A DNA stretch of 64,000 nt from Aliiroseovarius crassostreae (GCF_001307765.1 NZ_LKBA01000004.1:558001-622000); one strand, 5' to 3'; numbered from the stretch's first letter, positions 9,681 to 18,997 are shown. A program made the numbers and translations. Notes: generated by a model not told the origin, from the sequence alone.

Positions 9681-10520
9681 TCAATGCGCCAGAAAGACCG
9701 GTTTCTCGGCGACCTCCAACATGTGACGCGTGGCCCCCCCAAGGATGCTCTCGCGGAAACGGCTGTGGCCGTAGGCCCCCATCACAATCAGGTCGGCATC
9801 CTTGTCGCGGGCGTGTCGGTTCAGGATGTCGGAAATCCGCGGCAGGGTCTTGGCCATGACCGACACCTCGGCGCGCACGCCATGACGTGAAAGCATCTGG
9901 GTCAGGGATCCCCCCGGATCCGAGCGCTCCGGCCCGTGGGTCGGTGGATCAATGATCGCAATCGACACATTGCGTGCCTGGCTCAGGATTGGCATTGCAT
10001 GGCGGATTGCCCGCAGGGCTTCTGTGCTTTCATTCCATGCGACCACAACATTGCCGATGGTTTCCGGCAGCTCCGTCCCATCAGGCATGACCATTACCGG
10101 AACGGATCCGTCGAACAGGGCTGCTTCGACGATGGCTTCCATTTCATGTCCGCGCCCCTCGCCATATGGGCGGGGCAGGATCACGAGGTCGGAAAACCGG
10201 GTGTGGTGGGCGATCAGGCCGTTCAGGGCCACCATCTGGGCGGTCACGGATGATGTGGACCAGCAATGCGCGGCGCCGCCAAGTTGTGAGCGGCAATACT
10301 CCTCGGTCTCCCTGGCGTCTTCTCGGGCCTGCGCCAAATTGTCCTGAATAACCATAGCCGAGGCGCCTGCGTAGTAAAAACCCTGCTGGGAATGGTCGAG
10401 CCCAAGGCAGATCGCATTCAGGTGTGCGTCCCCTAACCGACACAGGGCGGCAGCCGCGTCAAATGCTGATTTGCAAAGGGTTTTGTCTGTTAAGACAGTC
10501 GTAATGGTCTTGTAGTCCAT
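9681..10520 (-). CDS. Universal stress protein, UspA family
   Basis: The frame extends to 10751, but the ATG at 10520, preceded by CCGGAG, gives a normal 279-residue UspA-type protein starting MDYKTITTVLTDKT. The upstream extension crosses two FNR boxes and is not coding. The C-terminal part GAYGHSRFRESILGGATRHML is the ATP-binding G-x2-G-x9-GS/T-like motif of Usp proteins. Two Usp domains probably fill the length. Usp genes beside cbb3 oxidase genes are usual in Rhodobacterales. Its divergence from ccoN over a shared regulatory region with two FNR boxes implies induction at low oxygen. Confidence 0.9.
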   Translation of the reverse strand: MDYKTITTVLTDKTLCKSAFDAAAALCRLGDAHLNAICLGLDHSQQGFYYAGASAMVIQDNLAQAREDARETEEYCRSQLGGAAHCWSTSSVTAQMVALNGLIAHHTRFSDLVILPRPYGEGRGHEMEAIVEAALFDGSVPVMVMPDGTELPETIGNVVVAWNESTEALRAIRHAMPILSQARNVSIAIIDPPTHGPERSDPGGSLTQMLSRHGVRAEVSVMAKTLPRISDILNRHARDKDADLIVMGAYGHSRFRESILGGATRHMLEVAEKPVFLAH

Positions 10521-10587
10521 GGATTGCTCCGGGGCTGGAAAGGTCTGTTTTCGCGTCCAGCCTGCCTTTTTGCCCCCCTGCGACGCT

Positions 10588-10601
10588 TTGACATGGGTCA
10601 A
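10588..10601. promoter_or_regulatory. FNR box 1 (uspA-ccoN intergenic)
   Basis: TTGACATGGGTCAA, a TTGAC-N4-GTCAA variant of the FNR site, centred 74 bp upstream of the universal stress protein start and about 158 bp upstream of ccoN. It is the better placed of the two for the minus-strand gene. Confidence 0.8.
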
Positions 10602-10632
10602 GGGGCTGGAAATCTGCCCCCCTGCGACAGTT

Positions 10633-10646
10633 TTGACATGGATCAA
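10633..10646. promoter_or_regulatory. FNR box 2 (uspA-ccoN intergenic)
   Basis: TTGACATGGATCAA, one base from consensus TTGAT-N4-ATCAA, centred 113 bp upstream of the ccoN ATG. It is placed to activate ccoNOQP. Its centre is 45 bp from box 1. Confidence 0.88.
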
Positions 10647-10752
10647 GGTAGGCAAATGGGGATAGGTGCGACACCGACGACAGTCGAAAAGTGTCCCCGA
10701 ATCCAATTTCGGGATCTGGGGGCATTGCGTGACAAAGACGAAGGGACGCAAA

Positions 10753-12354
10753 ATGTGGGATTACCTCAAATTGGTAGTGTATGGCCTTGTTGCACTTTTG
10801 GCCGCCATTGCCGCTAGCTATGCCCGCGACGTAGCCTACCAGGTGCATGCCATCCTGGTGACACTCATCGCGGTCGGCCTTTTCATCTACTCGCTGAAGC
10901 GCGTGGGTGAACCGAAGGTCGTGGAAACTGGATATATGGATGGGCCGGTGCGTGTGGGCGCCGCGCTGACTGCGTTCTGGGGCGCAGTCGGGTTCCTGGT
11001 CGGGACGTTTATCGCGTTCCAGCTGGCATTCCCGTCGCTGAACTTTTCCTGGGCCGAAGGATATATGAACTTTGGGCGCCTGCGTCCGCTTCACACCTCG
11101 GCTGTTATTTTTGCGTTTGGCGGAACCGCGCTGATCACCAGCTCATTTTACGTGGTGCAGCGCACCTCGGGCGCACGCCTTTGGGGCGGTAACCTGGCAT
11201 GGTTCGTGTTCTGGGGATATCAGATCGTGATCCTGCTGGCGGCAACCGGCTATGTGCTGGGGTCGACGCAAGGTAAAGAATACGCTGAACCCAACTGGTA
11301 TACTGACCTTTGGCTGACCATCGTGTGGGTGGCTTACCTTCTGGTGTTCCTGGGTACGCTGATGAAGCGCAAAGAGCCGCATATCTACGTGGCCAACTGG
11401 TTTTATCTGGCATTTATCGTCACGATTGCGATGCTGCACGTCGTGAACAACCTGGTTGTTCCGGTGTCGATCTTCGGTTCGGCTTCGGTGCAGGTCACCT
11501 CCGGTGTGCAAGATGCGATGCTCCAGTGGTGGTACGGCCACAACGCTGTGGGCTTTTTCCTGACCGCAGGCTTCCTGGGCATGATGTACTACTTCGTGCC
11601 GAAACAGGCTGAACGCCCGGTCTTCTCGTATAAACTGTCGATCATCCACTTCTGGGCACTGATCTTCCTGTATATCTGGGCTGGTCCGCACCACCTGCAC
11701 TACACCGCTCTGCCGGATTGGGCATCGACCCTTGGTATGGTGTTCTCGGTGATCCTGTGGATGCCGTCCTGGGGTGGCATGATCAACGGTCTGATGACCC
11801 TATCGGGTGCATGGGACAAGCTGCGCACCGACCCGGTGATCCGTATGATGGTTGTGTCGATCGGCTTTTACGGTATGTCGACCTTTGAAGGTCCGATGAT
11901 GTCGATCCGCGCCGTGAACTCGCTGTCGCACTACACTGACTGGACCATTGGTCACGTGCACTCAGGTGCGCTGGGCTGGAACGGTATGATCACCTTCGGG
12001 ATGCTCTACTTCTTGGTTCCCCGTTTGTGGGGCCGCGCAGGTCTTTACAGCCTGAAACTCGTGAGCTGGCACTTCTGGCTCGCCACCATCGGTATCGTGC
12101 TTTACGCCGCGTCGATGTGGGTGACCGGGATCCTCGAAGGCCTGATGTGGCGCGAAGTTGACGCACAAGGCTTCCTCGTGAACTCGTTTGCCGACACCGT
12201 GGCCGCCAAGTTCCCGATGTATGTTGTGCGTGCTCTGGGTGGTGTGATGTTCCTCTCTGGCGCATTGATCATGTGCTATAATCTCTGGATGACCGTTAAG
12301 GCGTCGCCGGCAGCAGAAGCTGCCAACGATACCGCAGCGGCACCGGCCGAATAA
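10753..12354 (+). CDS. ccoN: cbb3-type cytochrome c oxidase catalytic subunit I
   Basis: A 533-residue multi-helix haem-copper oxidase starting at the ATG in KMWDYLK, behind AGGGAC; the upstream in-frame extension is not conserved-looking. Conserved histidines are visible: RPLHTSAVI (low-spin haem), [11 protein letters not shown] (CuB), AGPHHLHYT (CuB pair) and [13 protein letters not shown] (haem ligands). It reduces O2 to water with proton pumping at very low oxygen. It heads the ccoNOQP operon; the ccoO start follows 14 bp after the stop. Two upstream FNR boxes indicate FnrL activation. Confidence 0.98.
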   Translation: MWDYLKLVVYGLVALLAAIAASYARDVAYQVHAILVTLIAVGLFIYSLKRVGEPKVVETGYMDGPVRVGAALTAFWGAVGFLVGTFIAFQLAFPSLNFSWAEGYMNFGRLRPLHTSAVIFAFGGTALITSSFYVVQRTSGARLWGGNLAWFVFWGYQIVILLAATGYVLGSTQGKEYAEPNWYTDLWLTIVWVAYLLVFLGTLMKRKEPHIYVANWFYLAFIVTIAMLHVVNNLVVPVSIFGSASVQVTSGVQDAMLQWWYGHNAVGFFLTAGFLGMMYYFVPKQAERPVFSYKLSIIHFWALIFLYIWAGPHHLHYTALPDWASTLGMVFSVILWMPSWGGMINGLMTLSGAWDKLRTDPVIRMMVVSIGFYGMSTFEGPMMSIRAVNSLSHYTDWTIGHVHSGALGWNGMITFGMLYFLVPRLWGRAGLYSLKLVSWHFWLATIGIVLYAASMWVTGILEGLMWREVDAQGFLVNSFADTVAAKFPMYVVRALGGVMFLSGALIMCYNLWMTVKASPAAEAANDTAAAPAE

Positions 12355-12368
12355 GGAGGGCTGGACCT

Positions 12369-13103
12369 ATGGGAATTCTCGACAAACACGTCGTTTTCGA
12401 AAAGAACGCCACGCTCCTCCTGGTTGGCAGCCTTCTGGTTGTATCCGTCGGTGGTATCGTGGAAATCGCACCGCTCTTCTACCTCGAAAACACGATTGAG
12501 GATGTGGAAGGCATGCGCCCCTACTCTCCGCTCGAACTGCAGGGTCGGAACATCTATATCCGCGAAGGCTGCTATGTTTGCCACTCGCAGATGATCCGCC
12601 CGATGCGTGATGAGGTAGAGCGTTATGGGAACTATTCGCTGGCGGCTGAAAGCCAGTATGACCACCCGTTCCAGTGGGGCTCCAAGCGGACAGGTCCTGA
12701 CCTTGCCCGCGTGGGTGGCCGTTACTCGGACGAGTGGCATGTGGACCACCTGGCGGACCCGCAATCGGTTGTGCCGGAATCGGTGATGCCGAAATATGCT
12801 TACCTGCTCGATAATGTCATTGAGCCGAAGTATATTCGCGAAGTCATGGAGACCAATCGCATTGTAGGTGTTCCTTACACGGACGAGCAGCTGGAAAATG
12901 CCGAAGCTGACTGGCTGACCCAGGCAAATCCGGATGGCGATAACTCGGATCCGGATGCCCTTGAGGCCCGTTACCCGAAGGCACAGATCCGTAACTTTGA
13001 TGGCCAACCGGCCGTCACGGAAATGGACGCGCTGATCGCCTATTTGCAGATGTTGGGTACTCTGGTCGACTTCTCGACCTTTACACCTGACGCAAGCCGG
13101 TAA
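12369..13103 (+). CDS. ccoO: cbb3-type cytochrome c oxidase subunit II (mono-haem cytochrome c)
   Basis: A 244-residue membrane-anchored cytochrome. One N-terminal membrane helix ([25 protein letters not shown]) precedes the haem motif [12 protein letters not shown] (CxxCH), and the Met in QMIRPM is typical of CcoO. It passes electrons from CcoP to CcoN on the periplasmic side. The ribosome-binding site AAGGAGG lies just after the ccoN stop. ccoQ follows 9 bp downstream. Confidence 0.97.
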   Translation: MGILDKHVVFEKNATLLLVGSLLVVSVGGIVEIAPLFYLENTIEDVEGMRPYSPLELQGRNIYIREGCYVCHSQMIRPMRDEVERYGNYSLAAESQYDHPFQWGSKRTGPDLARVGGRYSDEWHVDHLADPQSVVPESVMPKYAYLLDNVIEPKYIREVMETNRIVGVPYTDEQLENAEADWLTQANPDGDNSDPDALEARYPKAQIRNFDGQPAVTEMDALIAYLQMLGTLVDFSTFTPDASR

Positions 13104-13112
13104 GGAGTAGGG

Positions 13113-13292
13113 ATGATGGACACCTATAGCCTCATGCGCGCATTTGCAGACAGCTGGTTCCTGATCGCGATGTTCGCCTTTTTCATCGGGGCCGCAGTTT
13201 TTGTGTTTCGCCCCGGAGTGAACAGAATGCATGACGACATCGCGAACATCCCCTTCCGCCACGAAGACAAACCTGCCGGTGATCAGGACTGA
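13113..13292 (+). CDS. ccoQ: cbb3 oxidase small subunit CcoQ
   Basis: A 59-residue protein: MMDTYSLMRAFADSWFLI starts the one membrane helix (FLIAMFAFFIGAAVFVF), followed by a short polar tail with HEDKPAGDQD. Length and position between ccoO and ccoP are those of CcoQ, which stabilises the cbb3 complex and in Rhodobacter is linked to redox signalling. AAGGAG precedes the start; a second ATG follows directly (13116). Confidence 0.92.
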   Translation: MMDTYSLMRAFADSWFLIAMFAFFIGAAVFVFRPGVNRMHDDIANIPFRHEDKPAGDQD

Positions 13293-13325
13293 TGTCCTGA
13301 CGCTCAGCTCAAGGAGTTGCGGCAA

Positions 13326-14186
13326 ATGAGTAAAAAACCTGTAGAGAAGAAAGAGATCGAAACGACCGGTCACGAATGGGATGGGATTCAGGAGTTCAAC
13401 AACCCTCTCCCGCGTTGGTGGGTCTGGATCTTCTATATCACCATTGTCTGGGGTGTCTGGTACACCATTGCCTATCCCGCATGGCCGTTGATCAAAGGCG
13501 CCACCGCCGGGTATCTGGGGTATTCGACCCGCGGTGAAGTTGCAGCCGAGATCCAGCGTTTTGATGAGATGAACGCTTCGATCAACGCAGAACTGGCTGC
13601 GGCTGACCTGACCGAGATCCAGCCGGGGACCGAGCTGTACAACTACGCTTCGCAATCCGGTCGTGCCACCTTTGCAACCTGGTGTTCGCAGTGTCACGGT
13701 GCGGGTGCGGACGGTGCCGTTGGCTATCCGAACCTGCTGGACGATGACTGGCTGTGGGGGGGGGACATCGAAGCCATCCACACCACCATTCAGAACGGTA
13801 TCCGTGATGTATCTAATGATGACACCCGTCTGAACGACATGCCTGCCCATGAGGACCTGCTAGAGGCCGAGGAAATCACCCAGGTGGTTGACTATGTCCT
13901 GTCGCTGAGCGGTGGCGAAGCCGATGCAGCCAATGTGGAAGCCGGTGCGGTGGTGTTCGAAGATAATTGTTCATCCTGCCACGCTGCGGGTGGTGTTGGG
14001 GATCGCGATATGGGCGGCCCGAACCTGACCGACTTCATCTGGCTTTATGGTGGTGACAAAGAGACCATTACGGAATCTGTTACCAAAGGGCGTACCGGTG
14101 TGATGCCGGCATGGTCGGCCAAATTGACCGAAGCCCAGATCAAGGGGGTGGCAGTTTACGTTCACCAGCTGGGCGGCGGCGAATAA
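13326..14186 (+). CDS. ccoP: cbb3-type cytochrome c oxidase subunit III (di-haem cytochrome c)
   Basis: A 286-residue protein starting at the ATG at 13326 behind AAGGAG; the longer frame starts at a TTG inside the ribosome-binding site. A membrane helix (WWVWIFYITIVWGVWYTIAYP) anchors two cytochrome c domains with motifs CSQCHGAG and CSSCHAAGG. N-terminal EWDGIQEFNNPLPRWW is typical of CcoP. It takes electrons from soluble cytochromes or the bc1 complex. It is the last gene of the operon, followed by a strong hairpin. Confidence 0.97.
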   Translation: MSKKPVEKKEIETTGHEWDGIQEFNNPLPRWWVWIFYITIVWGVWYTIAYPAWPLIKGATAGYLGYSTRGEVAAEIQRFDEMNASINAELAAADLTEIQPGTELYNYASQSGRATFATWCSQCHGAGADGAVGYPNLLDDDWLWGGDIEAIHTTIQNGIRDVSNDDTRLNDMPAHEDLLEAEEITQVVDYVLSLSGGEADAANVEAGAVVFEDNCSSCHAAGGVGDRDMGGPNLTDFIWLYGGDKETITESVTKGRTGVMPAWSAKLTEAQIKGVAVYVHQLGGGE

Positions 14187-14227
14187 GCCTTCGGCCAGAA
14201 GAGATCCGGGGCCTCACTCCCCGGTTC

Positions 14228-14274
14228 GGCACCGATCCCTGATCCTGTTCGCGCGTTTCTCCGGGATCGGTGCC
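14228..14274 (+). terminator. ccoNOQP hairpin
   Basis: A perfect 12-bp inverted repeat, GGCACCGATCCC (14228-14239) and GGGATCGGTGCC (14263-14274), separated by 23 nt. There is no adjacent T-run, but a second, T-tailed hairpin follows at 14288-14315. The two may act together. Confidence 0.6.
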
Positions 14275-14287
14275 TCCAAATTCAAAA

Positions 14288-14315
14288 GGTCCGGGCCATG
14301 GGGCCGGGCCTTTTT
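14288..14315 (+). terminator. ccoNOQP intrinsic terminator
   Basis: GGTCCGG pairs with CCGGGCC (one G-U) around a short loop and is followed directly by TTTTT. It lies about 100 bp after the ccoP stop. Confidence 0.75.
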
Positions 14316-14361
14316 CATGGGTAACGATGAAAATGTGCAAACCGATCCCGGATTGCAATCC

Positions 14362-14491
14362 CTAAAGTGTTTCGACTTATTACTGAGACACAATAATGAG
14401 GCGAAACGCCCACGACATTGATATCTCTTGCAGCGTTTCGGTTTTGCCCTGTGTTTTTGCCCTGTATCAGGTTAAAATCGAAACGCTTTAG
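14362..14491. repeat. Dispersed intergenic repeat, copy 1 (130 bp, terminal inverted repeats)
   Basis: Ends are CTAAAGTGTTTCGA (14362-14375) and TCGAAACGCTTTAG (14478-14491), which match as inverted repeats at 13 of 14 positions. Its interior segment 14403-14431 matches the reverse complement of copy 3 (48978-49006) at 28 of 29 positions, and its right half resembles copy 2 at 24353-24401. It has no coding capacity and is MITE-like. Confidence 0.8.
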
Positions 14492-14580
14492 TTGCGACGA
14501 GATGGTACTGCGTCAAATTAAAAATTCTTTTATTAATAATGATTTAGAGGGTATTAATGCGTGAAGCATCCGAGAAGGTT

Positions 14581-14594
14581 TTGATCCACATCAA
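14581..14594. promoter_or_regulatory. FNR box upstream of ccoGHIS
   Basis: TTGATCCACATCAA is a perfect TTGAT-N4-ATCAA site, about 196 bp upstream of the ccoG ATG. If used at the standard -41.5 position, transcription would start near 14629, giving a leader of about 155 nt. Confidence 0.88.
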
Positions 14595-14783
14595 GGCTTG
14601 AATGTAGAATAATTCTTAGATCAGAGCAGATCCGGGTCGCGCAGCGGCATGGTTTTGCAACGCCCGCCCCTTGCTTTCGTCCTTCGCTCTTTATGAGCGT
14701 TTTGCCGCATTGCCCCTCAGGTGAAAACAGGCGACACGCTTGGGAAACAGATACTTTTGATTACTCAGGACAGGATTCTGTCG

Positions 14784-16196
14784 ATGTCAGACGCACCGGA
14801 ACAGCTTTACGCACCACGCGAGCCAGTCTTTCCCAAACGGGTAAAAGGCACTTTCCGCAGCCTCAAGTGGTGGATCATGGCGATCACACTCGGGATTTAT
14901 TACCTTGCCCCCTGGATCCGTTGGGATCGCGGGCCCAACCTGCCCAGCCAGGCGATCCTCATAGATATGGCAGATCGCCGGTTCTATTTCTTCTGGATCG
15001 AAATCTGGCCGCATGAATTCTATTTCATTGCGGGCCTGCTGATCATGGCGGGGCTTGGGCTGTTTCTGTTCACCTCTGCTGCCGGGCGGGTCTGGTGTGG
15101 CTATGCCTGCCCCCAAACGGTCTGGACTGACCTGTTTATTCTGGTGGAGCGTTGGGTCGAGGGTGATCGGAATGCGCGTCTGCGTCTGCACCGCCAGAAA
15201 TGGAACGGGGAAAAGATCCGCAAACGCCTGGTCAAGTTCGTTCTCTGGATCATGATTGCCGTGGCCACGGGGGGGGCTTGGGTGTTCTATTTTGCAGATG
15301 CCCCGACCTTGCTGGTTGATCTGATCACCATGCAGGCCCATCCGATGGCCTATTCCACCTTGATGGTGCTGACCGCAACCACGTTCTTCTTTGGCGGCAT
15401 CGCCCGTGAACAGGTCTGTATATATGCCTGCCCCTGGCCGCGCATTCAGGCTGCGATGATGGATGAAGACACAATCACCATCGCGTATCGTGACTGGCGC
15501 GGAGAGCCGCGTGGGCGTGGTAAGCAACGGGATGACCTGGGGGATTGCATTGACTGCAACGCCTGTGTTGCCGTGTGCCCGATGGGCATCGACATTCGCG
15601 ATGGCCAGCAGATGGAATGTATCACCTGTGGCCTGTGTATCGATGCTTGTGACGAGATAATGGACAAGGTTGGCAAGGAGCGCGGGCTGATTGATTATCT
15701 CGCCTGGAAAGACGAGGCAAGCGAACGTGCAGGACAGGCGAAAGTGCCGGTGATCAAGCACCTTCTGCGGCCGCGCACCATTTTGTATACGTCCCTTTGG
15801 GCATTGGTTGGCGTTGGTCTGACCGTGGCCCTATTTGTTCGTCCCGCCGTGGATGTGACGGTGCGCCCGGTGCGCAATCCAACCTATGTGACCCTGTCTG
15901 ATGGGTCGATCCGCAACACCTATGACGTTGGGGTGCGCAACCGCTATGGGGAAGAATGGCCCTACTATTTCGCCCTGCCGCCTGGCTCTGACCTGAAGCT
16001 TGAACTGGAAGGGTCAGACAAGCTGGTGGTGGTTGCAGACCCCGATACCGAAGCCAAGCAACGGGTGTATGTCATTGCCCCGCGCGGGTCGGAAACAGCC
16101 CGCAAGGACCGCACTGAGATCCGTTTGTGGATTGTCGATGGCGTAACCGGTGACCGTGCCTATCTGGATACGGTCTTCAATGGGCGCGGCGGCTGA
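14784..16196 (+). CDS. ccoG: cbb3 oxidase assembly protein CcoG (FixG/RdxB)
   Basis: A 470-residue membrane iron-sulfur protein. I start at the ATG of MSDAPEQLYAPREPVFPKRV, the usual CcoG N-terminus, not at 14721. Membrane segments flank a 2[4Fe-4S] ferredoxin domain: CIDCNACVAVCP and CITCGLCIDACDE; additional cysteines occur in WCGYACPQTVW and CIYACPWPRIQ. The C-terminal domain is an Ig-like FixG module. CcoG is reported to act as a cupric reductase feeding copper to cbb3 maturation. It leads the ccoGHIS operon; an FNR box lies upstream. Confidence 0.96.
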   Translation: MSDAPEQLYAPREPVFPKRVKGTFRSLKWWIMAITLGIYYLAPWIRWDRGPNLPSQAILIDMADRRFYFFWIEIWPHEFYFIAGLLIMAGLGLFLFTSAAGRVWCGYACPQTVWTDLFILVERWVEGDRNARLRLHRQKWNGEKIRKRLVKFVLWIMIAVATGGAWVFYFADAPTLLVDLITMQAHPMAYSTLMVLTATTFFFGGIAREQVCIYACPWPRIQAAMMDEDTITIAYRDWRGEPRGRGKQRDDLGDCIDCNACVAVCPMGIDIRDGQQMECITCGLCIDACDEIMDKVGKERGLIDYLAWKDEASERAGQAKVPVIKHLLRPRTILYTSLWALVGVGLTVALFVRPAVDVTVRPVRNPTYVTLSDGSIRNTYDVGVRNRYGEEWPYYFALPPGSDLKLELEGSDKLVVVADPDTEAKQRVYVIAPRGSETARKDRTEIRLWIVDGVTGDRAYLDTVFNGRGG

Positions 16197-16294
16197 TCAG
16201 CAACCCATATCCGGGCAGTGAACCCCGGATTATGCGACAACATCCTCCGGATGCGCTCAGGCGCTTCCGGTATACTCGAAAAAGGCGCGAACAG

Positions 16295-16783
16295 ATGAGT
16301 GAACCAACCGAAAAGAAGGAATTCGAGCTGACGGGCAAGCATGTCCTTGCGATCACCGTGTCAGCTTTTGCCGTGATCATCGGTGTGAATGGCTATATGG
16401 CCTATTCCGCGATCAATACGTTTCCCGGGCTGGAGACCGAAAATTCCTATGTGGCCAGTCAGCAGTTTGACCGCTTGAAAGAGGGGCAACTGGGGCTCGG
16501 CTGGGATGTGTCTGCCAAGGTAGAGGGGAAAAATTTGGTGCTGGATATCCGCGATGAGGATGGCCGCGCGGTCGAGGTGAAATCCATCTATGCCATTTTC
16601 GGTCGGGCCACCCATGTGCGTGACGACCAGGAACCCAGTTTCAGCCAATCCTCCTCCGGGGCCTACACCGCTGCGGTGGGGGCGCTGGATTATGGCAACT
16701 GGAACCTGCGGATCAACATCCTGTCCAAGGATGATGTTCCCTTCCAGCAGCGTATTCAGATCTATATCCCGAAAACCAGCTGA
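16295..16783 (+). CDS. ccoH: cbb3 oxidase assembly protein CcoH (FixH)
   Basis: A 162-residue protein from the ATG of MSEPTEKKEFELTGKHVL; the frame upstream (from 16232) looks non-coding. A single N-terminal helix (VLAITVSAFAVIIGVNGYMAYSA) precedes a periplasmic domain with NSYVASQQFDRLKEGQLGLGW, matching the FixH family. It is needed for assembly and stability of cbb3 oxidase and interacts with CcoN in studied species. It sits between ccoG and ccoI; ccoI begins 9 bp after its stop. Confidence 0.93.
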   Translation: MSEPTEKKEFELTGKHVLAITVSAFAVIIGVNGYMAYSAINTFPGLETENSYVASQQFDRLKEGQLGLGWDVSAKVEGKNLVLDIRDEDGRAVEVKSIYAIFGRATHVRDDQEPSFSQSSSGAYTAAVGALDYGNWNLRINILSKDDVPFQQRIQIYIPKTS

Positions 16784-16792
16784 GGCTTTCCC

Positions 16793-18997
16793 ATGTCGAC
16801 GCCGATTTCTGCCTGTCCCGCCTGTGATGCCGCCCCCCTTGCCAAGGAACAGGCAGGGAAGGGGCAATCAGGCAACGGAATGATAGGCAAACGCATTCTG
16901 TTGTCGCTGCCGCAGATCTATTGTGCGGCCTGTATCACCGGTGTTGAGGCCGGGCTGTCAAAACAGCCCGGTGTTCGTCAGGCGCGGGTCAACCTCACCC
17001 TCAAACGTGCCACGGTTGAAGCGGATCCGGAGGTTGAAGCGCAGGACCTGGCGGATTATCTGACGGGCATCGGGTTTGAGGCCTATGAACTCGACCCCGG
17101 CCAGCTACGCTCCACGGCAACCGATCAGAAAGGCAAGGATCTGCTGATGCGCCTCGGCGTGGCAGGGTTTGCGATGATGAACGTGATGCTGCTGAGTGTC
17201 GCGGTCTGGTCAGGGGCGGCAGATGCCACCAGAGATCTGTTTCACTGGATATCTGCCGTCATTGCCATTCCAACCGTCGGCTTCTCCAGCCAGGTGTTTT
17301 TCCGGTCCGCCTGGACCGCGTTGCGGGTGGGGCGGCTCAATATGGATGTGCCGATTTCGCTGGCGATCCTGCTTGCGCTTGGCATGTCGCTTTATGAAAC
17401 GATGCATTCAGGGGCACATGCTTATTTCGACGCTGCCCTGTCACTGACATTCTTCCTGCTTGCCGGGCGTTACCTTGACTATCGCACCCGGTCAGTGGCG
17501 CGCTCTGCTGCGGAAGAGCTGGCCGCCCTTGAGGTGCCGCGTGCCGCCCGTGTGACCGATACGGGTGACGAACAGGTGGCCGTGTCCGAGCTTCAACCCG
17601 GTGATATCGTCCGTGTCGTGCCCGGGGCCCGCGTGCCGGTGGACGGGATCGTCCTGACCGGGGAAAGTGAACTGGATCGAGCCCTTCTGACCGGGGAAAG
17701 CCTGCCCGTTGCGGCGGGCCCTGACACGATCGTCTCAACCGGGGAGGTCAACTTGACCGGCCCGCTGACCGTGCGGGTGACCGCGGCTGGCAAGGACAGC
17801 TCGCTGCACCGTATGGCGGACCTTGTTGCGATCGCGGAAACCGCGCGCAATCGCTACACCTCTCTCGCTGACAAGGCCGCCGCGGTTTATGCGCCGGTGG
17901 TGCATTTGCTGGCGCTTGCGGCGTTTCTGTTCTGGGTCTGGTATTCCGGTGGTGACTGGCGCATGGCGATGAATATTGCGGTGGCGACCCTGATCATCAC
18001 CTGCCCCTGTGCGCTTGGCCTTGCCGTGCCGGCGGTGACCACCGCCTCCTCGGGGACGCTGTTTAAGCAGGGAATGCTGCTCAAATCCGCCACAGCGATG
18101 GAACGCCTGGCAGAGGTGGACCATGTTGTGTTTGACAAGACGGGCACCCTGACACAGGGCAAGCCGGTCATGGACGGGATTGAACGCCATCGCGAACAGG
18201 ATCTGCAGGTGGCCCTTGCCCTGGCCGAAGGATCCAGCCATCCGCTGGCCGCCTCACTGACACAGGCCACCCGCGCACGGGGGATCCAGCCCGCCGAGGT
18301 GAGTGGTCTGCGTGAGGTGCCGGGCAAAGGGATCGAAGGGCAGTGGAATGACAAGACTGTACGCCTTGGCCGCGCCGAGTGGCTGGGGGCAAACTCGGTT
18401 GGGCAGACGGCAACCTACCTGTCCATCTCCGGTACACGCCCGGTTGCCTTTACCTTTACCGACAATCTGCGCGAAGGCGCTGAAGACGCCATTGCTGCGT
18501 TCAAGGCGCAGGGGCTTGGGATCACGCTGATCTCCGGCGATGTGCCTGCGGCCGTTGGTGAGCTTGCCGGACGGGTCGGAATCTCTGACTGGAAGGCGGA
18601 TACCCTGCCCGAGGACAAGGCCGAGTTCGTGGCCCGTCTGGGGAAATCCGGAAAGAAGGTTCTGATGGTCGGGGATGGGTTGAACGACACGGCAGCGCTT
18701 GCTGCCGCGCATGTGTCGATCTCGCCCTCATCGGCGCTTGAGGCCGCGCGGGTGGTGTCCGACATCGTGTTGCTGGGGCAATCCATGGCCCCTCTGGGGC
18801 GTGCAACCGTGCTGGCGAAATCCGCAACTCGCCGGATCATTGAAAATTTTGCAATTGCGGCGGGCTATAATGCGATCGCCATTCCGATTGCGTTGGTGGG
18901 GCTGGCGACACCGCTGGCGGCGGCTCTGGCCATGTCCCTGTCTTCCATCACGGTCAGCGTGAACGCGCTGCGCCTGACCACATTCAAAGATCCGTAA
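16793..18997 (+). CDS. ccoI: Copper-translocating P1B-type ATPase CcoI (FixI)
   Basis: A 734-residue pump. An N-terminal cysteine pair (CPACD) and a heavy-metal-associated domain with IYCAACITGVEAGL (C44, C47) are followed by the membrane helices, the CPC metal site (TCPCALGLAVP, C404-P-C406), the phosphorylation motif DKTGTLT (D448) and the hinge GDGLNDTAAL. It exports Cu+ to the periplasm for insertion into CcoN rather than for detoxification, as inferred from its place in ccoGHIS. The start ATG at 16793 follows GAGG. Confidence 0.97.
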   Translation: MSTPISACPACDAAPLAKEQAGKGQSGNGMIGKRILLSLPQIYCAACITGVEAGLSKQPGVRQARVNLTLKRATVEADPEVEAQDLADYLTGIGFEAYELDPGQLRSTATDQKGKDLLMRLGVAGFAMMNVMLLSVAVWSGAADATRDLFHWISAVIAIPTVGFSSQVFFRSAWTALRVGRLNMDVPISLAILLALGMSLYETMHSGAHAYFDAALSLTFFLLAGRYLDYRTRSVARSAAEELAALEVPRAARVTDTGDEQVAVSELQPGDIVRVVPGARVPVDGIVLTGESELDRALLTGESLPVAAGPDTIVSTGEVNLTGPLTVRVTAAGKDSSLHRMADLVAIAETARNRYTSLADKAAAVYAPVVHLLALAAFLFWVWYSGGDWRMAMNIAVATLIITCPCALGLAVPAVTTASSGTLFKQGMLLKSATAMERLAEVDHVVFDKTGTLTQGKPVMDGIERHREQDLQVALALAEGSSHPLAASLTQATRARGIQPAEVSGLREVPGKGIEGQWNDKTVRLGRAEWLGANSVGQTATYLSISGTRPVAFTFTDNLREGAEDAIAAFKAQGLGITLISGDVPAAVGELAGRVGISDWKADTLPEDKAEFVARLGKSGKKVLMVGDGLNDTAALAAAHVSISPSSALEAARVVSDIVLLGQSMAPLGRATVLAKSATRRIIENFAIAAGYNAIAIPIALVGLATPLAAALAMSLSSITVSVNALRLTTFKDP

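Larger units (their letters stand above)
10571..10660. repeat. Near-direct 44/45-bp duplication carrying the two ccoN FNR boxes
   Basis: TGCCCCCCTGCGAC occurs at 10571-10584 and again at 10615-10628, each followed by an FNR box (10588 and 10633). The two units repeat with a period of 44-45 bp, so the second box arose by tandem duplication of the first or the reverse. Confidence 0.85.
14187..14783. other. ccoP-ccoG intergenic region
   Basis: About 600 bp without a gene. It holds the two ccoP hairpins, a 130-bp repeat with terminal inverted repeats (14362-14491), an AT-rich stretch (about 14510-14565), a perfect FNR box (14581-14594) and a GC-rich leader before ccoG. I see no further coding sequence. 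Confidence 0.7.

Noticed and set aside
12276..13850. 524-codon minus-strand frame across ccoO, ccoQ and ccoP
   Set aside because: Antisense to three recognised cbb3 genes; no motif found.
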